A stretch of 64,000 bases of DNA from contig NZ_JOII01000029.1 in NCBI RefSeq assembly GCF_000719955.1, forward strand, positions 1 through 64,000, in the 5' to 3' direction. The first letter of the stretch is position 1. Each line of letters starts with the position of its first letter. Below are positions 8,952 through 20,769 of the stretch, piece by piece. The position numbers were made by a program, and so were the translations under genes. The DNA comes from Streptomyces albidoflavus. Its GTDB lineage: Bacteria > Actinomycetota > Actinomycetes > Streptomycetales > Streptomycetaceae. The notes beneath the pieces are model-generated. The model did no database searches. It was not told where the DNA came from and was given only the letters and a program-made list of their open reading frames with translations.

Positions 8952-9394
8952 GCGCCGCACGCAAGGGGAGCGGCCCGAGAGGGGACCGTACGCACGTGAG
9001 TGACGACGACAGCCGCACCGGCCCGCCCGCCCGCCCCGCCGACCCGGTGGCCCGCGCCGTGGCGGCCGCCCGGGAGGCCGGGCAGTCCTGTGCCGTCCTC
9101 GACCTCGCCGGGGTCAGGGACAAGGCGGGTTTCCTGGAGGCCTGCGCCGGACAGCTCGGCCTGCCCGGCTGGTTCGGCCGGAACTGGGACGCCCTGGCCG
9201 ACCTGCTCGGCGACCCCGACAGCCTGCCGCTGGCCGACGGGGGCGTGCTGGTCGTGCGCGGCTGGCGGGAGCTGGCCGCCGCGAGTCCGGGCGACTGGGA
9301 GACGGCCCGTACCCTCCTCGGCGACAGCGCGGCCGGCGCGCGGGAGAGCGGACGAGGGGTCACCGCGCTGCTGGCGCTGGAGGGGGAGGGCTGA
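8948..9394 (+). CDS. Barstar-family ribonuclease inhibitor
   Basis: A 148-residue barstar-family protein. The diagnostic segment LPGWFGRNWDALADLLGD matches the barnase-binding helix and loop of barstar, including the Asp residues that block the RNase active site. ATGA overlap with the ribonuclease gene (ATG 8948, TGA 8949) implies translational coupling, sensible for an intracellular inhibitor protecting the producer. An internal GTG at 8996 with an upstream GAGAGGGGA could be the real start and would give about 132 residues. The partner ribonuclease is predicted to be lipid-anchored outside. Confidence 0.9.
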   Translation: MSAARKGSGPRGDRTHVSDDDSRTGPPARPADPVARAVAAAREAGQSCAVLDLAGVRDKAGFLEACAGQLGLPGWFGRNWDALADLLGDPDSLPLADGGVLVVRGWRELAAASPGDWETARTLLGDSAAGARESGRGVTALLALEGEG

Positions 9395-9407
9395 ACGGGC
9401 CTCGCCG

Positions 9408-12363
<2,956 letters not shown>

Positions 12364-12382
12364 CCTCCGCACCACCGGCCGC

Positions 12383-12417
12383 GCGGGCCGGGCCCTCTCT
12401 CCGGGGGCCCGGCCCGC
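12383..12417 (+). terminator. Strong hairpin after guaB1
   Basis: A 13-bp perfect GC stem (GCGGGCCGGGCCC paired with its complement at 12405-12417) with a 9-nt loop starts 20 nt after guaB1. Confidence 0.75.
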
Positions 12418-12459
12418 GGGCGTACACCGCCGCCGCGCTGCCGTGGTCTACTGCACGAT

Positions 12460-12918
12460 GTGCGCCTGAACGACCTCGACGAACGCATCGTCCACGCCCT
12501 CGCCGACGACGCCCGCCGCTCCTACGCCGACATCGGCGCCCTCGTCGGCCTCTCCGCCCCCGCCGTCAAACGCCGCGTCGACCGGCTCCGCGCCGAGGGC
12601 GCCATCACCGGGTTCACCGTCCGCGTCGACCCGGAGGCCCTGGGCTGGCGGACCGAGGGGTACATCGAGATCTACTGCCGCCCGCACACCTCCCCGCAGG
12701 ACATCCGGCGCGGCCTGGAGCGCTACCCCGAGGTGGCCGCCGCCTCCACCGTCACCGGGGAGGCCGACGCCCTCGCGCAGATCTTCGCCGCCGACATGCG
12801 CCACTTCGAGGACGTTCTCGAACGCATCGCGGGCGAGCCCTACGTCGAGCGCACCAAATCGGTCCTGGTCCTCTCCCCGCTGCTGCGCCGCACCACCGTC
12901 ACCAGCACCACCCGGTGA
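12460..12918 (+). CDS. Lrp/AsnC-family regulator
   Basis: A 152-residue Lrp/AsnC protein: N-terminal HTH (residues about 5-50; LDERIVHALADDARRSYADIGALVGLS) and a C-terminal RAM effector domain with GFTVRVDPEALGW and VTGEADALAQIF. Start is GTG. Family members respond to amino acids. The next two genes in the same direction encode an amidase/nitrilase-fold enzyme and an L-amino-acid-oxidase-like flavoprotein, so an aromatic or other amino acid is a plausible ligand and those genes its likely targets (inference). The gap to the next gene is 194 nt. Confidence 0.92.
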   Translation: MRLNDLDERIVHALADDARRSYADIGALVGLSAPAVKRRVDRLRAEGAITGFTVRVDPEALGWRTEGYIEIYCRPHTSPQDIRRGLERYPEVAAASTVTGEADALAQIFAADMRHFEDVLERIAGEPYVERTKSVLVLSPLLRRTTVTSTTR

Positions 12919-13112
12919 CCCCGCTCACCTCCTGACCAGCGGAAACGCCCCTCCGGGCAGGAGGCGCGGGGCGCGCGCAACAGATCGCCGCGCGGGACGG
13001 AATCCACGCAACGAATCACCGTCCGATGCGCAAGGAACGCGCCTTGTGACCGCCGGGCACGCCCGCGTACGGTCGATCCCGTTCCCCGCCGCACCACCGC
13101 CCGAGGTCAGCC

Positions 13113-13898
13113 ATGCCGTCGCCGCTGCGCACCGCCCTGCTCCAGAGCGCCCCGGCCCCCGCCGACGCCCTGGACCGTCTCGACGAGGCCGCCCGGCGCG
13201 CCGCCGCCGACGGGGTCCGGCTGCTGGTCACCTCCGAGCTGTACCTCACCGGATACACCCCCGAGGCCGGTTTCGACGCCCTCGCCGAGCCCGCCGACGG
13301 CCCCTCGGCCCGTGCCGTCTCCGCCCTCGCGGCCCGCCACGGCCTCGCCGTGGTCCACGGCTACGCCGAACGCGGCGCCGACGGCCGCCTCCACAACTCC
13401 GCCGCCCTCACCGGGCCCGACGGCACCCCCCTCGCCCACTACCGCAAGACCCACCTCTACGGCGACCACGAGCACCGCTGGTTCACCCCCGGCGACCGGC
13501 CCGTCGTCCAGGCCCGCCTCGACGGCCTCACCCTGGGCCTGCTGGTCTGCTACGACGTGGAGTTCCCCGAGACCGTCCGCGCCCACGCGCTGGCCGGCAC
13601 CGACCTGCTCTGCGTCCCCACCGCCCTCGCCGAGCCCTTCACCGTCGTCCCCGACACCCTCGTGCCCGCCCGCGCCGTGGAGAGCCAGCTCTACGTGGCG
13701 TACGCCAACCGCACGGGCACCGAGGGCCCGTACACCTTCGCCGGGCGCAGCTGCCTCGCCGCCCCCGACGGCACCGTGCCGGTGCGCGGCGGGCGGGACG
13801 AGGAGCTGCTGCTCGCCGACGCCGACCCCGCGCTGCTGGCCGCCTCCCGCGCCGACAGCCCGTACCTGCGCGACCGCCGCCCCGAGCTGTACGGCTGA
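13113..13898 (+). CDS. Carbon-nitrogen hydrolase (nitrilase/amidase superfamily)
   Basis: A 261-residue nitrilase-superfamily enzyme with the complete Glu-Lys-Cys triad: Glu42 in TSELYLTGY, Lys112 in YRKTHLYG and Cys146 in LLVCYDVEFPE. Family members hydrolyse amides or nitriles, or condense carbamoyl groups; this short form resembles amidases. It is followed after 53 nt by a flavin amine oxidase similar to amide-forming amino acid monooxygenases. The pair could therefore take an amino acid to the corresponding acetamide and then the carboxylic acid. The substrate is inferred only from context. Confidence 0.92.
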   Translation: MPSPLRTALLQSAPAPADALDRLDEAARRAAADGVRLLVTSELYLTGYTPEAGFDALAEPADGPSARAVSALAARHGLAVVHGYAERGADGRLHNSAALTGPDGTPLAHYRKTHLYGDHEHRWFTPGDRPVVQARLDGLTLGLLVCYDVEFPETVRAHALAGTDLLCVPTALAEPFTVVPDTLVPARAVESQLYVAYANRTGTEGPYTFAGRSCLAAPDGTVPVRGGRDEELLLADADPALLAASRADSPYLRDRRPELYG

Positions 13899-13951
13899 GC
13901 CCGCGCCCGCATCGCCCCCTGACGCCCGTCCCCGCAAGGAGCCCGCACCCC

Positions 13952-15646
13952 ATGACGTCCACGGTGCCCCCCGCAGGCCGCCCCGCCGCCGGACTGCCGC
14001 CGATCACCATGGTCGGCCCCGACTTCCCCTTCCCGTACGACGACTACCTCGGCCACGCCGCCGGGCTCGGCCAGATCCCGGCCACCGCCCACGGCACCGA
14101 GGTCGCGGTGATCGGCGGCGGCCTCTCGGGGATCGTCACCGCGTACGAGCTGATGAAGATGGGGCTCAAGCCGGTCGTCTACGAGGCCGACCAGATCGGC
14201 GGGCGGCTGCGGACCGTCGGCTTCGACGGGTGCGACCCGGGGCTGCGCGCCGAGATGGGCGCCATGCGCTTCCCGCCCTCCTCGACCTCGCTCCAGCACT
14301 ACATCGACCTGGTGGGCCTTCAGACCAGGCCGTTCCCCAACCCGCTCTCCCCGGCGACCCCGTCCACCGTGGTCGACCTGAAGGGGGAGAGCCACTACGC
14401 CCGCACCCTGGACGACCTGCCGCAGGTCTACCGCGACGTGGCCGACGCCTGGCAGCGGTGCCTGGACGAGGGCGCCGAGTTCGGCGACATGAACGAGGCG
14501 CTGCGCACCCGCGACATCCCGCGCATCCGCGAGATCTGGGCCCGGCTGGTGGAACGCCTCGACGACCAGACCTTCTACGGCTTCCTCGCCGGCTCCGAGG
14601 CGTTCCGCTCCTTCAAGCACCGGGAGATCTTCGGCCAGGTCGGCTTCGGCACCGGTGGCTGGGACACCGACTTCCCCAACTCCATCCTGGAGATCCTGCG
14701 GGTCGTCTACACCGAGGCCGACGACCACCACCGCGGCATCGTCGGCGGCAGCCAGCAGCTTCCGCTCCGGCTCTGGGAGCGGGCCCCGGGCAAGCTCGTC
14801 CACTGGACCCAGGGCACCTCGCTCGCCTCGCTCCACGAGGGCGGCGCCCCGCGCGGCGCGGTGACCCGGCTGCACCGGACGGCGGGCGGCGGCATCACCG
14901 TCACCGACGCCTCCGGCGCCATCCGCACCTACCCGGCGGCCGTCTTCACCGGCCAGTCCTGGCTGCTGCTCTCCAAGATCGCCTGCGACGAGACGCTCTT
15001 CCCCATGGACCACTGGACGGCCATGGAGCGCACCCACTACATGGAGTCGAGCAAGCTCTTCGTCCCCGTCGACCGGCCGTTCTGGCTCGACAAGGACCCG
15101 GCCACCGGCCGCGACCGGATGTCGATGACGCTGACCGACCGGATGACCCGGGGCACCTACCTGCTGGACGACGGCCCCGACAAGCCGGCCGTCATCTGCC
15201 TCTCCTACACCTGGTGCGACGACAGCCTGAAGTGGCTGCCGCTCTCCCCGGCGGAGCGCATGGAGGTCATGCTCGCCTCGCTCGGCGAGATCTACCCGGA
15301 CGTCGACATCCGCCGCCACATCATCGGCAGCCCCGTCACCGTCTCCTGGGAGAACGAGCCCTGGTTCATGGGCGCGTTCAAGGCCAACCTGCCCGGCCAC
15401 TACCGCTACCAGCGGCGGCTGTTCACCCACTTCATGCAGGACGGGCTGCCCGCCGACCGGCGCGGCATCTTCCTCGCCGGGGACGACATCTCCTGGACGG
15501 CCGGCTGGGCGGAGGGCGCCGTGCAGACCGCGCTCAACGCCGTCTGGGGCGTCATGCACCACTTCGGCGGCACCACCGACCCGACCAACCCGGGTCCGGG
15601 CGACCGGTTCGACGAACTCGCGCCGGTGGAACTCCCCGAGGACTGA
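13952..15646 (+). CDS. FAD-dependent L-amino acid oxidase / monooxygenase (IaaM- or PAO-like)
   Basis: A 564-residue flavin amine oxidase. The Rossmann dinucleotide motif EVAVIGGGLSGIVTAYEL is at residues 50-67, followed by YEADQIGGRLRT. The substrate-contact region has EMGAMRFPPSSTSL (the conserved RxP loop), and the C-terminal FAD contact is IFLAGDDISWTAGWAEGAVQTAL. The N-terminal DFPFPYDDYLGH and overall layout resemble tryptophan 2-monooxygenase and phenylalanine 2-monooxygenase, which yield amides by oxidative decarboxylation, as well as L-amino acid oxidases. AAGGA lies 12 nt upstream of the ATG. Likely co-transcribed with the preceding amidase-like gene and controlled by the nearby Lrp regulator. 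Confidence 0.88.
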   Translation: MTSTVPPAGRPAAGLPPITMVGPDFPFPYDDYLGHAAGLGQIPATAHGTEVAVIGGGLSGIVTAYELMKMGLKPVVYEADQIGGRLRTVGFDGCDPGLRAEMGAMRFPPSSTSLQHYIDLVGLQTRPFPNPLSPATPSTVVDLKGESHYARTLDDLPQVYRDVADAWQRCLDEGAEFGDMNEALRTRDIPRIREIWARLVERLDDQTFYGFLAGSEAFRSFKHREIFGQVGFGTGGWDTDFPNSILEILRVVYTEADDHHRGIVGGSQQLPLRLWERAPGKLVHWTQGTSLASLHEGGAPRGAVTRLHRTAGGGITVTDASGAIRTYPAAVFTGQSWLLLSKIACDETLFPMDHWTAMERTHYMESSKLFVPVDRPFWLDKDPATGRDRMSMTLTDRMTRGTYLLDDGPDKPAVICLSYTWCDDSLKWLPLSPAERMEVMLASLGEIYPDVDIRRHIIGSPVTVSWENEPWFMGAFKANLPGHYRYQRRLFTHFMQDGLPADRRGIFLAGDDISWTAGWAEGAVQTALNAVWGVMHHFGGTTDPTNPGPGDRFDELAPVELPED

Positions 15647-15662
15647 GAGCCGCCCGAGGGGT

Positions 15663-16358
15663 TCAGCGGCGCAGCGGCGTGAGCAGCATGCGCGCCACCA
15701 GCCCCACCGAGGTGTCCAGGCGCCGGACGAACTCCTCGCCCAGCTCCTCCACCCCGCGCACCACCCACAGGGTCCGGGCCGCCGCCCACGCGCCGTCCCG
15801 GGCCCTGTCCAGGCTCCACGCCCCGGCCAGGTGGGTCAGCGGATCGGCCAGCTCCAGCAGGTCGGGACCGGGCATCAGCTCCTCCCTGACCCGCTCCTCC
15901 AGCGAGCGCAGCACCTCGCCGACGGTGTCGAACTCGTCCTCCAGCGCCGCCGGACGACAGCCCAGCGCGCGGCAGGAGTCCACCACCGCCAGCGGCAGGT
16001 CGTGCCCCACGTGCGCCTGGATGCCGGCCAGCGCGAACTGGAGCGGACGCACCCCGGGGTGACGCCGCTGGGCGAAGAGCGGCCGCCAGCACGCCGGCAC
16101 CCGCTCACCCGCCGCCTCCGCCGACACCGCGTCCAGATAGCGCCCGGCGAAGAGCGTGGTGAGGGTCGACGCGGCCCGTACGTCGGGGAACGCGCCGGCG
16201 CCGATCCGCCGGGCCAGCTCCTCGGTGACCGTCAGATAGACCGAGTTGAAGACCCCGACGCCGTCCGGGGGCGGGCAGCCGGCACCGACCTCACGCATCC
16301 GCGCCACCGTGGCGTCCAGGGAGCCGGCGTCACGCGCGGTTCCGCTCGTCCGTTTCAT
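15663..16358 (-). CDS. DUF5995-family protein
   Basis: A 231-residue helical protein that I recognise as DUF5995, a family of unknown function found in actinobacteria. Recognisable features are GVFNSVYLTVTEELARRIG, FLDAVSAE-like segments and IQAHVGHDLPLAVVDSC, where conserved His/Asp residues could bind metal. There is no signal peptide or membrane segment. It converges with the flavin oxidase (16-nt gap) and lies downstream of the LysR gene in the same direction. No function is proposed. Confidence 0.8.
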   Translation of the reverse strand: MKRTSGTARDAGSLDATVARMREVGAGCPPPDGVGVFNSVYLTVTEELARRIGAGAFPDVRAASTLTTLFAGRYLDAVSAEAAGERVPACWRPLFAQRRHPGVRPLQFALAGIQAHVGHDLPLAVVDSCRALGCRPAALEDEFDTVGEVLRSLEERVREELMPGPDLLELADPLTHLAGAWSLDRARDGAWAAARTLWVVRGVEELGEEFVRRLDTSVGLVARMLLTPLRR

Positions 16359-16455
16359 GACGGCAGCGTGCCAGCCCGGGCCCGCGCCACGGGCGGCACG
16401 CCCGGCGACGTCCCCACAACGAGGGACCGGGCGGCCCGGCGCGCCGCCTCGCGCC

Positions 16456-17382
16456 TCAACTCCCGTACGGGTGTGCGGAAAAGGAGCCGCCCAGGGGTCC
16501 GGCCGCCTCGCGCAGCGCGGTGAGCAGGCCGGTCAGGGCCGGGGTGCGCGGGGCGCCGGAGCGGAGTGCGGCGCGGATGGTGCGGGCCGGTTCCGGGCCG
16601 CGTACCGGGCGGACCGTCACCCCGGGGTGCGGTACGGCCAGGCCCAGTCGCGGCAGGAGGGCGACGCCGAGGCCGGCGGCGACGAAGCCCTGGGCCGTCG
16701 TGTAGTCCTGGCACTCCACCGCCACCTCGGGGGTGAACCCGGCGGCCGCGCACCCCTGCAGGACCGCGTGGAGACACGGCCCGGGCGGCTCGCTGCCGAT
16801 CCAGGGCTCCTCCGCGAGGTCGGCCAGGTCGACCACCTCCCGTCCCGCCAGCGGGTGGTCCGGGGGGAGCGCCACCCGGTACGGGTCGTCGAGGAGGCGG
16901 ACCAGGTCGACGCCGGGCGGCGGGGGCGCGTCGGGCCGCACCACGAGGCCGAGGTCGGCCCGGCCCTCCGCGACCTCCGCGAGCGGGTCGTCGGGCTCGC
17001 TGAGCCGCAACTCCACGCCGACCCCCGGGTGCTGGTCCCGGAACCGGGCGAGGGCGGGGGCCAGCAGCCCCGGTCCCGCGGTGGCGAAGTACCGCACGGT
17101 GAGCCGCCCGGTCCGCCCCGCCCGCAGGTCGGCGAGGGCCGCCTCCGCGAGCGCCACCTGACCGCCGATCAGCTCCGCGTGCCCGGCGAGCAGCGTGCCG
17201 GCCTCGGTCGGCCGGACGCCCCGGCCCACCCGTTCCAGCAGGGGTGTGCCCGCCTGGGCCTCCAGGGCCGCCACCTGCTGGCTCACCGCCGACGGGGTGT
17301 AGCCCAGCCGCCCGGCCGCCGCCGTCACCGAGCCGGTCTCCACCACGGCGCGCAGCACCTGCATCCTCCGTACATCCAGCAT
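16456..17382 (-). CDS. LysR-family transcriptional regulator
   Basis: A 308-residue LysR protein. The N-terminal winged HTH (LDVRRMQVLRAVVETGSVTAAAGRLGYTPSAVSQQVAALE) is canonical. The periplasmic-binding-like effector domain covers residues 90-300. It is divergent from a DMT-family exporter with 131 nt between starts, the classical LysR/target layout, so it probably controls that exporter in response to the exported metabolite. Confidence 0.94.
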   Translation of the reverse strand: MLDVRRMQVLRAVVETGSVTAAAGRLGYTPSAVSQQVAALEAQAGTPLLERVGRGVRPTEAGTLLAGHAELIGGQVALAEAALADLRAGRTGRLTVRYFATAGPGLLAPALARFRDQHPGVGVELRLSEPDDPLAEVAEGRADLGLVVRPDAPPPPGVDLVRLLDDPYRVALPPDHPLAGREVVDLADLAEEPWIGSEPPGPCLHAVLQGCAAAGFTPEVAVECQDYTTAQGFVAAGLGVALLPRLGLAVPHPGVTVRPVRGPEPARTIRAALRSGAPRTPALTGLLTALREAAGPLGGSFSAHPYGS

Positions 17383-17513
17383 GTAGTGCAGCTTAACGGT
17401 ACGTGCAGAACCTTTCGCTTGTCCTGTCGGATCGGGTGCGGAACCGTGAGAAGCGACCGGAGAAGACGGCCGGGCGTGGAGCGGTCCGCGCCCGGGGGAG
17501 AGGGGCGGGCGCG

Positions 17514-18461
17514 ATGCGGGACGGCAGCGGTGGCGGGGTGCGGGCAGGGGGCCGGGTGGCGGTGCTGGCGCTGCTCTGGGGCTCGACCTTCCTCTGGATC
17601 GATCTCGCGCTGGAGGGGTTCAGCCCGGTGCAGATCACCTTCGTCCGCTGTGCCCTCGGCGCCGCCCTGCTGCTGGTGCTGGCCCGGCGTGCCGGGGTGC
17701 GCCTGCCGCGCGGCCGCAGGGCGGTGGGGCGCCTGCTGGTGGCCGCCTTCCTCTGCAACACCCTGCCGTTCGCCCTGTTCAGCCTCGGCCAGCAGTCCGT
17801 GGACTCCGGCGTCGCGGGCGTCCTCAACGCCACCACGCCGCTCTGGTCCCTGCTGATCGGCCTCCTGGCGGGGGAGCGCGGGGCCCTGGGCGCCCGCCGC
17901 CTGGCCGGGCTCGCCACCGGGTTCGCCGGTACGGTTCTGATCTTCGCCCCGTGGCAGCCGGGCGCCCTCGCCGGCTGGGCCGCCCTCGCCCTGCTGGGCG
18001 CCGCCGTGAGCTACGCCCTCGCCTTCACCTGGATGGGCCGGATGCCCGCCGGGCAGGGGGTGCCGGCCATCGGCCTGTCGGCGGCGCAGCTCACGGCGGC
18101 CACGGTCCTCGCCGCCCTGCTGCTGCCCTGGGGCGGGCCGCCGCCCCGGGCGCCGGGCGCGGTCCCCGTCCTCGCCCTGCTGGTCCTCGGGATCTTCGCC
18201 ACCGGCGTCACCTTCCACCTCACCTACCGGACGATCCTCGCCGAGGGCCCGACCCAGGCGGCGGCCGTCGGCTACCTGCTGCCCGTGGTGTCGGTCCTGC
18301 TGGGCGCCGTGGTCCTCGGGGAGCGGGTCGGCTGGCGGGTGGTGGCGGGGATGGCCGTGGTGCTGGGCGGGGTGGTCCTCACCCGCTGGGGTGCGGGCTC
18401 CCGGCCGAAGGCCCCGGCCGGGGGCGACGGGGAGCGCCCCGAGCCGCTGCCCGCGCGCTGA
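17514..18461 (+). CDS. EamA/DMT-family transporter
   Basis: A 315-residue inner-membrane protein with ten predicted transmembrane helices arranged as two EamA repeats (VLALLWGSTFLWIDLALEGFSP begins repeat 1; LALLGAAVSYALAFTWMGR begins repeat 2). It ends in a short charged cytoplasmic tail. DMT exporters of this type move amino acids or metabolites outward. The ATG at 17514 with GGGGGAGAGGGGCGGG upstream is chosen; an in-frame GTG at 17403 would add 37 hydrophilic residues and overlap the LysR promoter. The substrate is unknown. Confidence 0.9.
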   Translation: MRDGSGGGVRAGGRVAVLALLWGSTFLWIDLALEGFSPVQITFVRCALGAALLLVLARRAGVRLPRGRRAVGRLLVAAFLCNTLPFALFSLGQQSVDSGVAGVLNATTPLWSLLIGLLAGERGALGARRLAGLATGFAGTVLIFAPWQPGALAGWAALALLGAAVSYALAFTWMGRMPAGQGVPAIGLSAAQLTAATVLAALLLPWGGPPPRAPGAVPVLALLVLGIFATGVTFHLTYRTILAEGPTQAAAVGYLLPVVSVLLGAVVLGERVGWRVVAGMAVVLGGVVLTRWGAGSRPKAPAGGDGERPEPLPAR

Positions 18462-18466
18462 ACGTG

Positions 18467-18505
18467 CCGGAGCCCGGCACCCACGGGGGAGGTGCCGGGC
18501 TCCGG
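18467..18505. terminator. Bidirectional terminator hairpin
   Basis: A 15-bp perfect stem (CCGGAGCCCGGCACC with its complement at 18491-18505) and 9-nt loop sit between convergent DMT and uracil permease genes. Confidence 0.8.
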
Positions 18506-18521
18506 ACGCGTGCGGGCGGGG

Positions 18522-19934
18522 CTACTTCCCGTCCGTCTTCCCGTCCTCGCCGAAGAGCGGGTCCTTCTCGTCGTAGGCCGAGGTGCCCGCGTCCAGGAGC
18601 GGCCCGTCGGGCTTGAGGTGGGCCGGGGCGAAGGCCCGCAGCACGTGGTAGCCGGTGATGACGACCAGGGTGCCCAGTGCGATGCCGCCCAGCTCGAAGT
18701 TGTCGCTGATCTTCAGGCTGACGCCGCCGACGCCGATGATGATGCCCGCGGCGGCCGGGACCAGGTTGAGCGGGTTGCGCAGGTCGACCTTGGCGTTGGT
18801 CCAGATCTGGGCGCCGAGCAGGCCGATCATGCCGTACAGGATGACGGTGATGCCGCCGAGGACGCCGCCGGGGATGGCGGCGACGACCGCGCCGAACTTC
18901 GGGCAGAGGCCGAAGAGGAGGGCGAAGCAGGCGGCGGCCCAGTAGGCGGCGGTGGAGTAGACGCGGGTGGCCGCCATGACGCCGATGTTCTCGGAGTACG
19001 TGGTGTTGGGCGGGCCGCCGACCGCGGTGGAGAGCACCGAGGCGGCGCCGTCGGCCGCGATGGCGGTGCCCAGCTTGTCGTCCAGGTCGTCGCCGGTCAT
19101 CTCGCCGACCGCCTTGACGTGCCCGGCGTTCTCCGCGATGAGGGCGATGACCACGGGCAGCGCCACCAGGATCGCCGACCACTCGAAGCTCGGGGCGTGG
19201 AAGGAGGGCAGCCCGACCCAGTCGGCCTGCCCGACGGCGGACAGGTCCAGGCGCCAGTGGTCGACCGCCTCGGCACCGCCGGCCGGGCTGTGGATCTTGC
19301 CGAAGACGAGGTCGAGGACCCAGGAGAGCAGGTAGCCGAAGACCAGGCCGAGGAAGATCGCGATGCGGGAGAGGAAGCCGCGCAGGCAGACCACGGCCAG
19401 GCCGGTGAAGAGCATCACCAGCAGCGCCGTCCACTGGTCCTGCGGCCAGTAGGTGGTGGCCGTGACCGGGGCGAGGTTGAAGCCGATCAGCATGACGACG
19501 GCACCGGTGACCACCGGCGGCATCGCCGTGTGGATGACCCGCGCGCCGAACTTGCGCACCACGAGGCCGGCGAGGAAGAGGACCGCCGCCACGACCAGCA
19601 CGGCGCCGGTGACGGTGGCGCTGTCGCCGCCGCTCGCCCGGATCGCCGCCGCCACGCCGACGAACGACAGGGAGCAGCCCAGATAGCTGGGCACCTTCCC
19701 GCGGGTGGCCAGCAGGAAGATCATGGTGGCGACACCCGACATCATGATCGCGAGGTTGGGGTCGAGCCCCATCAGGACGGGTGCCACGAACGAGGCGCCG
19801 AACATGGCCACGACGTGCTGGGCGCCGAGGCCCGCCGTCCGGGGCCAGCTCAGCCGCTCGTCGGGGCGTACCACGGCCCCCGGGGCGGGTGTCCGTCCGT
19901 CGCCGTGCAAGGTCCAGCGCACGCCGAGGCCCAT
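18522..19934 (-). CDS. NCS2 nucleobase permease (uracil permease, UraA-like)
   Basis: A 470-residue permease with about 14 membrane segments, belonging to the nucleobase:cation symporter-2 family. The TM8 motif VIALIAENAGHVKAVGEMTG carries the substrate-binding Glu, and the TM10 motif GGPPNTTYSENIGVMAATRV is nearly identical to uracil permeases. It imports uracil (possibly xanthine) with protons for pyrimidine salvage. AAGGAG lies 5 nt before the ATG at 19934; the open frame continues upstream without homology. The acidic C-terminal tail (DEKDPLFGEDGKTDGK) is cytoplasmic. Confidence 0.93.
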   Translation of the reverse strand: MGLGVRWTLHGDGRTPAPGAVVRPDERLSWPRTAGLGAQHVVAMFGASFVAPVLMGLDPNLAIMMSGVATMIFLLATRGKVPSYLGCSLSFVGVAAAIRASGGDSATVTGAVLVVAAVLFLAGLVVRKFGARVIHTAMPPVVTGAVVMLIGFNLAPVTATTYWPQDQWTALLVMLFTGLAVVCLRGFLSRIAIFLGLVFGYLLSWVLDLVFGKIHSPAGGAEAVDHWRLDLSAVGQADWVGLPSFHAPSFEWSAILVALPVVIALIAENAGHVKAVGEMTGDDLDDKLGTAIAADGAASVLSTAVGGPPNTTYSENIGVMAATRVYSTAAYWAAACFALLFGLCPKFGAVVAAIPGGVLGGITVILYGMIGLLGAQIWTNAKVDLRNPLNLVPAAAGIIIGVGGVSLKISDNFELGGIALGTLVVITGYHVLRAFAPAHLKPDGPLLDAGTSAYDEKDPLFGEDGKTDGK

Positions 19935-20298
19935 GGTCGCTCCTTGTTGATCGCGAGAAGTCCGCTGAGATGGCCGAAACCTGACTGAAACACAGGGGGA
20001 CGTGTCGCAGCGCCGCGGCCCACCGGCGTGGGTGCCGGAGAAAATATCAGCCACATGGTAATGCCGTCCCCGCCTCTCCTTGCGCCAGGACGAGCGGGTA
20101 CGTCGTGTCACGAGGCAGGGGCGGGTGCCCCGACGTGCTGAGCGGTTGCTTAGGGTGGCGGGCGGAAACCCCGGCCGTGGCCGCCGCCCGGCGTCCGTCG
20201 CCCCCGCGAGTGAGTCTCTTTTCGGTCATCCGTCGAAGCGGCTCCCTCCGTGTGCCGGGACGTTCCTCCACCACGCCCCGACCTCCAGGAGACCGCTC

Positions 20299-20769
20299 GT
20301 GACCGCCGCCCCGCTCGCCGACGCGCCGACCGCCCCCGAGGCGGACGGCATCCTCGTCCCCGTCGAGGTCCACTTCGACGACCTGGACGCCCTCGGCCTG
20401 CTCCACAACGCCCGCTACCCGCTCCTCGTCGAGCGCGCCTGGGGCGCCCACTGGGCCGGGCTCGGCCACGGCTACGCCGGGGACTGGCACGCCGCGGGCG
20501 ACGCCTGCAACGCGGTGAAGGAGTTCCGCATCACCTACGAGCGCCCGGTCACCCGGACCGGCGGCTACGCCGTCCACCTCTGGCTGGAGCGCCTGGGCCG
20601 CACGGGCCTCACCTACGGCTTCCGGCTCTGCTCCGCCGACGGCACCGTCAACACCGTCACCCACGCGAGCGGCCACCGCGTCCTGGTCCGCCTGGACCCG
20701 GACACGATGCGCCCCGCGCCGTGGACCGAGGCGTTCAGGGACGCGGCGCGTCCGCTGCTGCGGGCGTAG
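20299..20769 (+). CDS. Hotdog-fold acyl-CoA thioesterase (4HBT family)
   Basis: A 156-residue hotdog protein. VEVHFDDLDALGLLHNARYPLLVERA is the 4-hydroxybenzoyl-CoA thioesterase signature with the catalytic Asp and the xHNxxY segment. It hydrolyses acyl-CoA thioesters; the acyl group is unknown. I chose the GTG at 20299 because AGGAGA lies 7 nt upstream, although the frame is open for 73 more codons. Its last 35 nt overlap the 3' end of the convergent MFS gene. Confidence 0.88.
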   Translation: MTAAPLADAPTAPEADGILVPVEVHFDDLDALGLLHNARYPLLVERAWGAHWAGLGHGYAGDWHAAGDACNAVKEFRITYERPVTRTGGYAVHLWLERLGRTGLTYGFRLCSADGTVNTVTHASGHRVLVRLDPDTMRPAPWTEAFRDAARPLLRA

